The position numbers and the translations under genes are program-made. Positions 11,346 to 24,400 of a stretch of DNA of 64,000 bases are shown here, piece by piece. The stretch covers positions 21,200,089 through 21,264,088 of the forward strand of contig NC_065922.1 in NCBI RefSeq assembly GCF_024586455.1, written 5' to 3'. Positions within the stretch are counted from its first letter, which is position 1, and every line of letters starts with the position of its first letter. This DNA comes from Bactrocera neohumeralis. Its lineage: Eukaryota; Arthropoda; Insecta; Diptera; Tephritidae. The notes below the pieces were generated by a model, which was given only the letters and a program-made list of their open reading frames with translations, did no database searches and was not told the origin of the DNA.

Positions 11346-14300
11346 CGATTTTTTTAGCTTTAATATAGAATACCATATAGGTACAGTCACATTACATGTA
11401 TGAAAGAAAAAAATTTAGGCAATATATGCTTTTTCACTTTTTTAAAGGAAAAACTAAATGCAATGACTTTTCTAACTATTTTATGTAATCACCCGGTATA
11501 GAGTACATGTACTTGTATAAGTAATCAAAAAACGTTGAGACTCAGCTGATTAAGGCCAGCTTCTATTGGTATAGAAAAACAGCTTTCAACAGGTACATAC
11601 CAGTTACTTCATTCATAAAAATTGTGCGAAAGTTGGGTGATGCGCATGCGTTCTTCAACAGAGAGACGCAGGTTTTACTAGCATAATAAGCATAATACTA
11701 TATATACGAACCTTACCCTCTTGCCATAAATAAAAGCGAAACTTATCAAGCAACATGTGGTTCTTACACAGTAAGATTGTTAGGTGTTGCCATCAACATG
11801 TTTATAAGCAATGAATACACGTTTATATACTACATTTAGCTTCTTCTGTGAAAAACTGCTATTATGGGAAACATTGAATTTATTTCGGGAGATATTTTTA
11901 TGGTAAAGTTTACTTCAAATAAGTGACAAAATAAAAAAAAAAATTAAAAATATGTAGTTATGCTGTACGTTAAATTTTTTTTAATATAATTTTTGATTTG
12001 GTGTTATAATAACATTTTTTTGTTATATTCAGAAATTGTATTTAAAATTATTTTTTATTTTTGAACAGCTCTATAGCATATGAAAAAAATCAAATTACAC
12101 CTTTTTAGGTCTATGATAATATCTAATTTATTCGACATTATCTTAAGGCAAATTTGCTTTTGAAAACAGTCTTTAAGTGCATTTAAGATTTTCCTATATT
12201 TCTCAAAAATATGGAAAAATATTTAAAGCGACCTCTAACTTGCTGATAATGGTTTTTTTATAGTAGGAGGCAGCATCGAAAACCGGAGTGCGGGACTTTG
12301 ATCTTTTAAACCTAACCTACTTCCATCTCATGTCTCCTCCACAGGACTACTGGACTAAGTATTACTTCATAGGATATAATGGTTTATAAAAAATTTGATG
12401 TGGATACTCTATCAAATCACGGAGAAAAATCATTGTCTCTTTATCTCATTAATATTTTTTCTCTTTTTCGGGCTAATACTCACAACATGAGAATATTCAT
12501 TCAAAAAACTCAAATTAGAAATAAAATGTACTCACCATTCTCTTTATAAAGCCAATGTTGAGTATAATCCCTTTATCTCGTTCCACACTCACACCTGTAA
12601 ACTTTCTCTTCGTTGTTGCTACTCAAGCGCTCTGTGTCCTAAAGGATATGTGGAAATTATGTGCGTCCCAAAAGGACTCTTTAACGCACGTAGTCCTCAG
12701 CATAACTGTGCATTATTTAGTTTCTTTTCGTTTGTCTCACTAAGCGGATGTGCAAAGACTAGTTTAACGGTAAAATTTATATCAAATAAATTAACAACTC
12801 GCTGAAGTGATTACGATTCAAGTACAAAAAAAAAAAACAAAATACAGCTATACATCACCATTCGGCGCGCGTGTTGACTTGGCAATGAGAAAGTGAATAT
12901 TCTGAAAATCCTGTAAATGAAGTGGGGAAAATTTTAATTTAAGTTGTAATATTATACTCAATTGTGAAAAAATAAATATAAATTTACAAGTGTTTGGAAT
13001 CGACATATATATGTGAATATATATTGTATTTAAATTCAATTAATTTGGTGAAAGTTGAATTTTATACTGTGGATTAAGAAAAGAATATTAAACGCTCAAA
13101 TAGTTTAAAAATCAAATTCAACTTATTAAAAATTAAAAAAAGTTGTGTGCCAGTTCAACTTAAACATAGTAGCTGAAAACTTCTTTTAAGTTTCTATAGC
13201 AGTGAAGGTACTAAAGTTTTAAGATCACAGTGGTTATTTGTAAAACAGATATCCCCAAAAAAAAAATAATAATAATCCAAGTGAGCTTAGTTATAATAAA
13301 TTGTGACTAATATGACAAACTCGGTACATTTTTTTTTTTCAAAAAATAAAATACGAATTTGAATATTTAGTTAAAACAATATTTTGAAGTATAATGTTTT
13401 AAAAAAAGATAATACTTTTTTAAATCTCTTAGGTGCAGAAACTTTCTTTAGACTAAACAAACTCTTTCGCTGTTGCTCTTTATTTACTCATATACATACA
13501 TATATTACCGCGCTTGGCTTCCTTTCTGCTGGCAGTTGGTTTTCTTGTGTAATCAATAAACCCAAAATGCGGTGAAGATGCAAAACTTTTTGTTTTCAGA
13601 TTAAACAAACTTTATACAGTATTTTAAGTATAGCATGCTTGAATGTACTTGCGTACATACTATAGATAAGCTATGTAAAATCAGTTATTATTTGGTATTA
13701 AGAAAAAAGGATGCTAAGATGAGTCGCAGTTGAAATGAAAATGTTGCCGAAAGGCATTTATAAATCCAAAATATTTTCTTACCTTTGAGCCGTATAGCTG
13801 ACCACATTGTCATATAAGTACAAAAATACAAGAAAAAATTTGCTTAAAAATTTAGTAGAAAATGATTTAGCTCGCATATTATCCCAGCAAACAAGCCCAA
13901 TTAAAATTCATTAAATTATTTAAGAAAAGCAAACCATTTTCATATCCAACATATACATCGTTTTTATATGAACTGTTGTCAAAAAAATTTAATTTTATTT
14001 TATTATATGCAAGTTAAAATATATATCGTCACCTAAAATGCAAAACCACCTGACATCGAAAAAATCGAAATTGTATTTTATATTGCTTACGATTCACCAT
14101 TCATATTACATATACATATGTAGTACAAAATTTTCAACGTCCACTGACAGATATAACCAATATACATATAACCATTTTATAACCAAAACTCAAATTTTGT
14201 TTCAATGTAAGCGGTTTCTTTATATCATTTTTCGTTCGCCTGTAAACTTAAGAAAAGTGATGTTACGTTATTTTGCATTTTAGATGACGATATACACTTG

Positions 14301-15299
14301 AACAAATCTCTTCACGTTCTGGTTATATGAAATTTTCTTCACACATAACTTTTAACTTTATACATATACCTATTAAGTATTTAAATACTAACGCCCAAAG
14401 AAATGTGCCTTTTTTATTTTATGTGCCAATACGAATTCCTTTTTCATAGCACTTATAAATCCAATTTTAATAAAAACAATTCTCTTAAAAAATCACGTTA
14501 AATTAAATGACGTGTTTCAATGGCTCTTAAGACACTTTGCAAGTACTACTTATGAATTGTTTTTTACAGTTTAGCTAAAGTGAAGTGGTTTAGTGAGTGA
14601 AGTATATGACGAAGAATGTAGAAATAAGGAAATACCTTATAAAACAAAGGAATACTTAAAGTATTTTTAAAAAAGTAAAGAAGGGCTAACTTCAGGTGTA
14701 ACCAACCATTTCAAACTATTGCAACTTGCAGAAATCAAAGCAGATGAACTTCTTTCAGGTGCTGGCAAAACTTTACATTGAAATAAAAACAAGTTGCTTT
14801 TATACTTCGAATATATGCTCACATCGTGAATAAATTACAATCAAATTTAGTATCTTCTTGATATATTGTAGGGCATAAATTTAGACCTAGTTTTATTACT
14901 ATATTAAACTTCGCGTCAGCTAAAATTACATTAAATATGTCTTCAAACGAGATATGTTTGATATGAAATATTAACTGGAACGAAGAGGCTAAATTTAAAA
15001 TATTGAATTAAAGAGGAAAATGTCAACCAGAGGATCACAACTCTTTATATTACGCATATGAGGCTTATATCAAAGTCTGGACAATTTAAATCTAGTTTAG
15101 CGCCAAATCACATAATTTTGAAAAAATATTGTTCATTTAGTTGAATTAAAATATCATTTAATTTGACCAACTTGGGCGGCTTAAATAAGGGTGGAAAGGC
15201 GGAAAGCATTTCGTGGGGAATATTGGATGCAGATAAAGGGACGGGCTGATTAATTGATTTGACATTGGTCAAGTACACTCGAGAACATAATTTGAAGCA
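11346..15299. other. AT-rich intergenic DNA, nothing recognised
   Basis: Long poly-A/T stretches (for example 11932-11950, 12827-12839 and 13255-13268) and short random open frames. No gene, RNA or shared repeat was recognised. Confidence 0.5.
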
Positions 15300-16700
15300 G
15301 TTTTATTTATAACCGACCGTATTCGGCACAAAATTTGTTAGAATAAGGAAAATCTTTATAAGTAATATTTGGATGTTGAGGGAAGTATTGACACGATTTT
15401 ATCTATTTTGCCAATACTACATATAGTACAATTAGATGCCACAAACTAATAAATGCGATCAGGGTTTCATAAAAGTACCTTAAATACAATCTCCAATTAT
15501 ATGGGGTAAAACTAGCCAGATGTTCAAAAATGTTTATATTAGTTACAAGAGAGGGGTCAAGCTTTCTCCCATTTTACTCATATTAGCCACAAAGATGTAC
15601 CGTTATAAGTAGAACACGCTCTCTCATTTCTATTTAGTGAAGTCAAATATTAGCCAATATATGTGGTATAAAGTCACCTGGAAGTTCGAAAATCTTTATA
15701 TTAGGTTTAAGGGGTCAATAGAAGTATTGATCGAATTCAACCCATTTTTGACACACAGACATAATATTATAACGAAAGGATTTTCTCTGACTTTCAATTT
15801 TAAATCTCACACACAGACCGATACTTCCGGTCAAAAGTCAACATAGAGAATGGTGTCCAAATATTCGGTACTTAGGAGCTTAAACAGTTTGGGTTGAAAT
15901 TGGGTATATTTTGATCACAGGATGGTATACTTCAAGGACATTATTCATACAAAGTCTTATCTCTTCATATTAAATACATTTGAAAGAATCAAATGGAATT
16001 TAAAATTGTATTGTTTTGAAAGTAGACGCGGTTGTGATCCGATTCCTCCACTTTCACACTGCCGCTTACAAATGTCAGAAAATTTTTAATTATCGAATTT
16101 CAATGAAATAGGTCGGGTAGGTCCCGAGATATGCAACATCACCTAAATGTGGGCGGTGACAAATTCATCGTCCAATTTTGACATCGGCTCCTACAGAGCC
16201 GTCTCCCGCAAAGATGGTATGAGCCATGTCGGGAGTTAAATTCAACGCTAACGTATTTAATTATCGATTTAGTGCACTTTTAGTAGTTTTTCAGTACCGT
16301 TATAAGGGGGGTTGGCGGGGTTATCATCAGATTTCATCCATTTTTGCAGTGCCGATAGGAGTCTTTAAGAAATTTGTCCTGCGCGAATTTTGTTTTTAGC
16401 GTGAACTATTTGGGAGATATTTGCATTAAATCTATTAGCATGCGTGCACCGCCAACTTTTTAAAAAACTTTAGTCTACAGGTGCCTTTAGCTACTGCTAA
16501 GAACAGTTCTATATATTAATATAGTTGTGAGTTATGAAACTCTATAGGTTTACGTTTAATGACATTTTTTGGAAGTGGCAGTGGTTCGATTACGCCCATC
16601 TACTACCAACTCATTCTACATGTTTCGCCAAAGAGCCGTGTACCAAGTTTCATTACGATATCTCAATGTTTAATCAGACTAAAAATTTGCTTATAAAATA
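15300..16700 (+). repeat. Large unclassified dispersed repeat with decayed internal tandem units
   Basis: Three diverged units with the theme 'GGTAAAACTAGCCAGATGTTC / AAATGTTTATATTAG / GGGGTCAA...' occur around 15345-15450, 15503-15570 and 15663-15760 (for example GTTCGAAAATCTTTATATTA at 15684). The right part at 16530-16690 contains GTGGCAGTGGTTCGATTACG and is related to the repeat at 7616-7975. The open frame 15637-15846 is part of a tandem unit and not a gene. It could be a non-autonomous element built around short internal repeats; I cannot assign a class. Confidence 0.5.
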
Positions 16701-16735
16701 AATTGAATAAATTTAACGTATTATTCATAGAACGT

Positions 16736-16783
16736 AAACTCGGCTATAACCTCGTAAGCGATGTCGACGTCAATAAAGAAGAT
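16736..16783 (+). repeat. Isolated 3'-end scrap of the RTE-like LINE
   Basis: CTCGGCTATAACCTCGTAAG (16739-16758), followed by CGATGTCGACGTCAATAAAG, is a close match to the 3' untranslated end at 2236-2280 of the copy at 0.8-2.3 kb, which ends in GAA repeats. Only about 48 bp are present, so this is a severely 5'-truncated insertion or a leftover. Confidence 0.7.
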
Positions 16784-17109
16784 TTCACATTGGAAAGCTG
16801 AAAAAATCGTAAATGTTAAGCTCTCTAATAATTTTTTTTAATGAAATACTTTTTGTCGAATCCGCAAATGTTTAAATGTTTTTCGAGCTTTCTAAAAATC
16901 GTTTTCTAAAATTTTTCAGATTGTGTCGAAATAGAAACATACGTGTTCAATATTTTTCGTCAAAAAACAAGAAAAAAATGTTTTGCACAACAAAAAATAA
17001 CCATGTAAATTTTGGATGAAATGACCCGAATTTTTATTTATATTTCGAGTGTTTTCTGTAAGTTGGTAGTACTGTTAGTGACATTTATATTTCACGTCAA
17101 AATATTCAT

Positions 17110-17440
17110 TAGTATTTGAGATCGTTTTGTGAGGCTCCAAAATTGGTGTCTTCGATTATGTCTGATCCATCTCATACTGCATTGGTTAATCGTGATCATT
17201 TCGTCACATTTTGAAATAATATCGAGCTGCAACCATCCCATTCGGCTGATTTACCTTCGTGTAACTTCTGGCTATTCAGAAAATTTACATGACCACTCCG
17301 AGGACACCCTTTTAACTCAATTAAGAATATAAGGGCTGAATCGAAGAAGGCTCTGATAGCCATCACGTTCACCGTCATTCCAAGTGCTATGATGACTGGA
17401 AAATTCGTTGGCGTAAGTGAATTGAAGGACTTTTCAATTT
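17110..17440 (+). mobile_element. Mariner transposase C-terminal relic
   Basis: Piecing frames together gives DPSHTALVNRDHFVTF, then after a stop ELQPSHSADLPSCNFWLFRK (third acidic position, Asp replaced by Asn in the CNF triad) and in another frame RAESKKALIAITFTV. This is the known order of the mariner DNAPSHTA, SPDLAPCDFWLF and helical C-terminal segments. The HDN Asp is lost (SDPS), stops interrupt it, and I found no terminal inverted repeats. It is a dead fragment. Confidence 0.7.
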
Positions 17441-18708
17441 GATCACCGTTTTAACGCGTACTAAAATGGAAACCTAAAAGGCCTCTTCCGGACTCTACCA
17501 ACTCTGTATTTCAGACTTGCAAATTACTTTTTTTACACAATAGACATTAAATCGTCTGAGATCTATTTTTACTTGTATTGGAAAATTTGAAATATTCAGA
17601 ATTCAAATTGGATACAATTTCTATAGGTCAACTTTGCTGTTGTTGCTTCTGTTGTGGCGTCTGGTTTACTTTTGCCCAACTACATGTAAATTGTCAAACA
17701 AAAACAAGGATTAATCTCAGTGCTGTTCATAATTTTATAAGTGTGTATGAGTTTAAATGTTTCAGACAGCCTGAACAGCTTTTGTATTTTGCTCAAATAA
17801 GTTCATGAGTACACTTTACACTTGACACTTGGCGGTTAGTATTGCACTCTAAATTTTAGTATTTTTTTCGAAAATATTTTTTTCAGAGTAAGAATTTATC
17901 ACACTAGATCTAACCGCATATAAGTTAGCATGCAAATACAGCAATTCATACATACAAACTTTAAACTCACTGAGTTTTATACCGGATGCTCTTTGTTTGC
18001 TTTTGAATTTAATTGCGATTTATACGCTACTTTAAATAGCGAAAGTAAAAACTGAATTTGAAAACTTTTCTGGGAAGCTTTTTGTGTTAAATAACAGTAT
18101 TTTCTGTATTTTATACGAATATGCGTGTGCTAATAAGGGCCAGCTGTGCAGTGAGCACATGCAAATTAGTTCTAATAAATTGAATGTAATCTGCGCTACA
18201 CAAGGTCTTTCGCTACTGCAGCAATCACTTATAAAACAGAATTTAGCCGGAAAAATTTTACTCAGCGTCAGAAAATATAACTATATTTCTTACTCGCAAA
18301 ATATAAAGGAGGTTTGTTACGTGAAGAAAAATAATATCTTTTTCTGGCGGATGGCATTATATATACACTTGCAATTTTGCACTGAATTAAAGCTAAAAAA
18401 CAATTTCCTCAAACTATGTTAAGCATTCATGATTTCCCATAGGCTACCCACGGCGTATACATAACCTAGTAACCGAGATATGTGCAGAGGAGCAGTTAGC
18501 GAGTCATAAGAAATGTTTATAAATTTTATTTTAATCTACATTTACCTATCTGTTTGAACGCTCAGAGTTATATTCTTAGGGGGTGCATTTTTTACCCACA
18601 ATATTTACAGTGTGTATGCGTAACTTCCAAACAAAGCTAATGACTGAGGAGAGCATGCGTTCTGAATTCTTACATAATCTGTGAATATGAATATGAATAC
18701 TAATACGA
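17441..18708. other. AT-rich DNA, nothing recognised
   Basis: Two open frames of 76 and 112 codons occur (17578-17808 and 18084-18422). Their translations have no recognisable domain, and the base composition does not differ from the surroundings, so I do not call genes. Confidence 0.45.
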
Positions 18709-20373
18709 GCAAAAAATAGTAAGACTTTGTGCATTATTTTAAATTCTTAATTTATTCTTCTGTGTGTCGTCTCTCTCAAAGTAATCTTCTTTGGCCCCAA
18801 TACGCCAACACTTTTAAAATCCTCCAAGCTGTTGTAAAAGTCAATTACCGTAATAACCTTCAATGCGCATAGCCGTTTAATGTTTTCAATTGACTCCAAA
18901 CGGTTTCCTCGGAGCGGTCGATTAAGTTTGCTGATTAGCCAGAAGTCATACGGAGCTAAATCAGGCGAATACGGTGATTACTGCACGATATTGGTTGAAT
19001 ATTTTGAAAAATATTTTAAACTCGACAATTGCGACTTTCATCTGGTGAACCCTTGGAAAAAACGGCCGCGTTGGTAGGAAAATTCCTTAAAGGACTTGGA
19101 CGAAGGAAAAAAACTGAAAATTGGATTTTGGCAAGCATTTTTACCAGGAAAATTAAAATTTCAGTGAATATTTAGCGATATTCTTTTTTCAAATAGTTGT
19201 AATCTATTAAAAACCTTGTCTTTAAGAAATACGTTTAAATACGGTGCACGTAGCCTAGCTAGCCTCGAGTACATAAGCTCTCAAGGCTGTATCTCCGAAA
19301 CTATTACTGGAAGCAACTTGAAAATTTAGGACAATATTGCAGAATTAAATAAGACAATAAAACAATTCGATTTTATGAAACCTGTAAACCCATTTAATCC
19401 TTTAATCGTCAATTCCCAAACACCAATTGCTTTTTATACCCTGAAACAGGGTATATTAAGTTTGTCACGAAGTTTGTAACTCCCAGAAGGAAGCGTCGGA
19501 GACCCTATAAAGTACATATATAAATGATAAGTATTTTGAGCTGAGTCGATTTAGCCATGTCCGTCTGTCTGTCTGTCCGTCCGTCCGTCTGTATATATAC
19601 GAACTAGTCCCTCAGTTTTTAAGATATCGTTTTGAAATTTTGCAAACGTCATTTTCTCTTCAAGAAGCTGCTCATTTGTCGGAACTGCTGATATCGGATC
19701 ACTAGAACATATAGCTGCCATACAAACTGAACTATCGAAATCAAGTTCTTGTATGGAAAACTTTCACATTTGACAATGTATCTTCACAAAAGTTGGCACA
19801 GGTTATTTGTTAGGGCAACAATGTAATGTCCGAAAAAATTGTTCAGATCGGATTACTATAGCATATAGTTTCCATATAAATTGAACACATAGTTACTAAA
19901 AGAAATAAAGAAATGCACCTGTGAAGGGTATATTAGCTTAGGCGCAGCTGAAGTTAAAGTTTTTTCTTGTTTTAATTGACATGTTGATCATCAGTTGATG
20001 TTGATGGCCGTTCTGGTTGTGTTTCGTCGTCAACGCGTTCTCGACTCTTTGGATAATTTTCACCAATCAAAAACACTTTCTCGCGACAAACAATTATCAC
20101 CGAAAACCTTTCCCAACATTCTGAACATTTCTGCGCCAGAAATTTGATTCCGCCCACAAATTTAATGAAACTTCTTTGTTGAATGATTTTATTTATCGCA
20201 AAAATCACCGAATGCACTTTATGTACTTCAGAAAGACAAGTGTATACTAAACACTAAAGATTATTTTGATGTGTCCTTTCGCACAGATTTCACCGACAGT
20301 CATACCAACCTAGAAAAAAATATTTCGACAAATGAGCGCAAAATTTAAATTAAAAAGTCTTACTATTTTTTGC
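18709..20373 (-). mobile_element. Mariner-like element with nested repeat insertion
   Basis: The 20-bp sequence GCAAAAAATAGTAAGACTTT at the left (18709-18728) recurs inverted at the right (20354-20373). On the minus strand the right part encodes a transposase start with FIKFVGGIKFLAQKCSECWE and VDDETQPERPSTSTDDQHVN (about 19980-20170). The left part encodes SPYSPDLAPYDFWLISKLNR and PLRGNRLESIEN (about 18890-18985), the third catalytic Asp region. The middle is diverged and interrupted by an unrelated repeat at 19430-19965. The element is therefore older than that repeat insertion and cannot encode an intact transposase. A sister copy lies at 32306-33242. Confidence 0.82.
19430..19965 (+). repeat. 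High-copy unclassified repeat nested in the mariner element
   Basis: It begins near TTTTATACCCTGAAACAGGG (19432-19451), passes through a GTCT/GTCC microsatellite (about 19561-19592) and core ATATAGCTGCCATACAAACT, and ends at GTGAAGGGTATATTAG...GTTTTTTCTTGTTTT (about 19921-19970). It is the reverse-complement relative of 1-560, and its terminal segment recurs at 56275-56331. Mariner coding sequence resumes immediately to its right, which gives the nesting order. Confidence 0.75.
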
Positions 20374-23300
20374 CCACAATAGTATGTTGAAAAATTATTA
20401 ACTAATGAAACGTGGCTATAATATTACACTGTCTTTTAATTTAATAATTAATAAGTAAATTAACATCCATTTAAAACGGGAACAAAAACTGCCGACAATT
20501 ATGTAAAGGAGTGCAATTTGCCTTCATAATTAAATAAAAGATTAATTACTTAATGTAATCACTGAGCAAACAGCGGGATATATGAATTGTGTCGTTTGAT
20601 TACATGAGAAATGTAGTGTAAAGATATTTTTTAAATGAAAGTTTCAAGCGATAATGATTTCTTTAATTTTAAGTACAACCAAGCAATTGTTTGATCCACA
20701 ACAACACAATGCTGTAAAAGCACAAAAATTTGTTTGCCAATTTATAGAATTATGTGGGAACAATAATGAAGAAAAACTCAAAACGTGGATAACTGTAAGA
20801 GGATTATGAAAGGTTACTGTGAGGATGGTAATCAAGCACTTTGAATTTTCTATAAACAATCAATTATAATTGAAATAAACACCAATCAGGATTAATTTTT
20901 CAGTTTATAAGGCTTTTGGTTATCGATTAGCTTTTTTATTCAGAGTTCAAAAACCAGATTTTCCAATAACGGTGAAACACAGTTTATCTAAATCGTCAGA
21001 AGCTCAGTCATTCATACTATCTATATTTATGTGCGATTAATGGACACCAGCACCAGCACGATAATTGCTCCTATGTTAATACATACAAACACCTACATTG
21101 ATATTAGCGCATATGCAACACTTCATTTGCTTGTCAATTATACTTAGTAGAACTGCATTTCATTTACTAGATATGTATGCGTGTACACTACTTCACGAGC
21201 ATTTATAACGGTACATTTATAAAAGCAACTGCCAGTTTATATAACTGCTGAAAACGCACTGACAATATATTTTAAAAACTTTTCACATTTTGTTCACGCC
21301 ATTTACTGCTGAGCTCACATCGAAACGTGTTGGCAACTCATTTATCATGCAAATGGGAATTTTAAAATATATTCATGTCTATTTGTGATAGAAAGCTCGT
21401 TTGTGTTAAATTTTAAAACTTATTGTATGGCTTTAACAGAGAGGTGGGGGAACTTTATGTAAAACGAAAAAATTTATGTGCATACTCTAAAAAAAAACTC
21501 ACAGAGTAAAATATTAATATTTCATTAAAAGTGTCAAATTCAAGGACTTTCAATGCACTTTGAACTATAATATTGCTTACTGAAAAGCTCAAAATATTTT
21601 TCCTGGAATTTATTGGAGAAAAATTACTATAGTTTTTAATGAAAAATATGTTTAAATATAATTTAGTTAACATAAGTACTATATCAAATATATCAAATAT
21701 TCATGCTATAATTTTTTCAGCGAAGGGTGCATTTTTGCATAGTTTTCTGCCAATTACAGCAATTTATAGCATTTCAATACTATTTTTGTGAAATCTCAAC
21801 TATTTATAATTTAAACTTTAATTAAATTTTGTGAGACACAGTCCAACAGGTATGTTGGCAGTTATGTGTACACTTTTATCAGCTGTTGAAATTTTCCTGT
21901 CATAGTTAAAGGTTATAAAGAGAAATCACTCCATCATCAATCTATCAGTTTATTTTTTTGAATGTTGAGTTTAGAAATTCAAATGTTATTTCATCATATT
22001 ATCCTACTAATGTCACTTATTTCGTTACGAGAGTGTCTGTCAGATATGTCTATTCAACTTTTATACGCTGTCGTGTCGGTGAGATAAGACATTGCACACT
22101 TGCATTTCTTGCAGTTGCGTATACGCACTGTTGTATTGTGTTGGAGCAAACCAGCATTGTACTTATCGAATTTAAAAACTTGAATCAAAGCAATTTGTTG
22201 GCATATCATTTTGTCGCTTCATTCTCTTTTGTCGACACTTTTAAATCTGTTTTCTTTCCTTTGTATATCATTGTTTTTATTTAATTTTTTGTAACGCTAA
22301 ACATAAGTCATACACATAATCCCTTTTGTCAGTAAAGCCATCTCTAAAAGTACAAGCTGCGTGACAATTGTTGGTCTGGGGCGCCGTTTGTTAAAGTCAT
22401 TACCACTCAGATATTTAAGCGGCAATTTCACAAGAAAAAGGGGAGAAATTTAATTAACATTCTCTCTTACTGAAGTTCAGATATATGTATATACACATGT
22501 ACCTATTAAAATATACCCCACCAATTGTGGCAATTAAAGATACTATCAAACTATGAGATAAACTTACATAAGAAAAGCAATTTCCGGAGTGAAATCGTAG
22601 AAGTTCGCACACAATTTTAACAGAATCAGTGAAGCAGTCAAAACACATGAGTTTCTCTGTTACATAACATATACACATTCATGGTTGCATACAACTACAA
22701 CAGGATACGTCTTTTTGCGAAAGCGTTAAGACATAAATACATTTGCATGTATGAGCACAGAAATCTGTTTTCAAGTATATCATGTATGAATGTACATATG
22801 TATGTATATACATATACATATATGCACTATATACTAAACATTCGTGTTGACTTTTGCACGCACTATCACCTTAAATAAGTAACCGCGTGCTTTAACCAAA
22901 GTATTCTAGTGCCGACGATCTGTGGCAACTTCTCCGCTAGCTAACCGAGTATTTCACCACTTTATGTGTTATGAACACTTGGCTGACCACTAATTGGTGT
23001 TTCCGCTGCAACAAAATTCGCTACAAAAGCACTAGCATTCTAAAGCATAGACACACAAGCACATAATTAAATATAACACACAAACAAACACACTCATATG
23101 AAGAGATGTTTATGTCTGGGTTAGACTTATCTCCGTTTCTATTTTCCTTTTTACCTGGACTGAAAAGAGAACGAACCTGTCACGCTTCCTTCTTTACAAC
23201 AATACATCGAAACCAATTTATGTAAAATGTACTCGCATATCTTGAAAGAAAATTCAGCTTGTGCACAAATTATTTAAATAGGAGAGGATGGTTTTACAAA

Positions 23301-23379
23301 GTTCGAATGTTTAGCGTAAAAAGCTATCTTGCATGATAGACACTGGTTTATAGGTGCCGGTATACTTGTGTTGAATACC
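20374..23379. other. AT-rich intergenic DNA, nothing recognised
   Basis: The 108-codon open frame at 21958-22284 has no recognisable domain. An alternating ATGTAT/ACATAT tract lies around 22787-22825. No gene or shared repeat was recognised. Confidence 0.5.
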
Positions 23380-24400
23380 TTCTTCTTCTTCTTTACTGGC
23401 ATAGACAAAGCTTACACAATTATAGCCGAGTTAACAGTTAACAACTCGCCAGTCGCTTTTTCTTTTCGCTTTTTGGCCCCAATTCGAGATACCAAGTGCA
23501 GCCAGGTCCTTCTCCACCTGAACCGAGTGGAGATCTTCCTCTTCCTATGCTTCCACCGGCGGGTACTAAATTGAAAACCTTCAAATAAAGTGTTCTCTTC
23601 CATCCAAACAACATGACTTAGCCAGCGCATCCGCTTTCTCTTGATTCGCTAAATTATGTCAATGTCGCTCTATATCTCGTAAAGCTCATCGTTTCACCGA
23701 CTGCGGGACTCGATTTGAACGTGTTGCTATGGGTTTCAAGGCTGATATTGTTGTTGGTATAGGCATTGGTACATTTTCACTGCCGTTCAGCAAGATGTAG
23801 AAGTGCTTCTTCTATAATTTTAGTATGCTCTGAACAACAGCCACTAGGTCACCACTTTGGGTTCTAAAAGAACATGCTCCGGTCTTGAAACCCTCCGTTT
23901 GTCGTCGCATCTTTTAGTAGAATTTTCGAGCATTACCCCTGTCCATATTCTCAAGCTCTTCATACTCACGTATTTCATCTATCTTTTTTTGCCTGTATAT
24001 GCGTCTCGCTTCCCTCTTCAACTCTCGGTATCTATGCCATCCTGCACGGGTTGTGGTCGATCGCAACATTACGAGGTAGGCTGTCCTCTTTCTCTCCACT
24101 GCGTCAAGACAGTCCGCATCGTACCAACTGTTCTTTCGAACTTTACGAAAACCAATAGTGTCGCTTGCAGCTGTACGAAAGAAGTTTGAAATGCCGTCCC
24201 ACAATTCACATCGACCACATCGCCTTTCTCTTCTCCCGAGGCATAGGGACAAATCAGTGTTATGTTGAAAAGTTATGCACTGATGCGGATTCTAGTCAGA
24301 CGCTTATTCAACGGACTGAGTTCCAGGACTCGACAACTGAGTCTTTCTCCCACCACGAATCTCACACCGATTCTAGTCATTCTTTATTTTCCATAAATTG
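23380..24400 (-). mobile_element. RTE-like LINE copy, internally deleted
   Basis: On the minus strand the 3' end carries (GAA)n (about 23380-23394 as CTT), the conserved CGGCTATAATTGTGTAAGC tail, and RMRWLSHVVWMEE. Upstream (23914-24252) is the linker between endonuclease and reverse transcriptase: KNSWYDADCLDAVERKRTAY and WHRYRELKREARRIYRQKK, a basic region known from this LINE group. The whole palm, including the YADD box, is missing between them, so the copy is an internal-deletion derivative as well as 5'-truncated. The plus-strand open frames here are shadows. Confidence 0.8.

Noticed and set aside
12280..12350. ACCTAACCTAC-type word resembling a Jockey 3' end
   Set aside because: No coding block upstream and the word is short; not enough to call an element.
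18084..18422. 112-codon open frame
   Set aside because: Translation shows no family resemblance and composition equals the surrounding DNA.
21958..22284. 108-codon open frame with hydrophobic stretches
   Set aside because: Hydrophobicity follows from T-rich DNA; no conserved motif or gene context.
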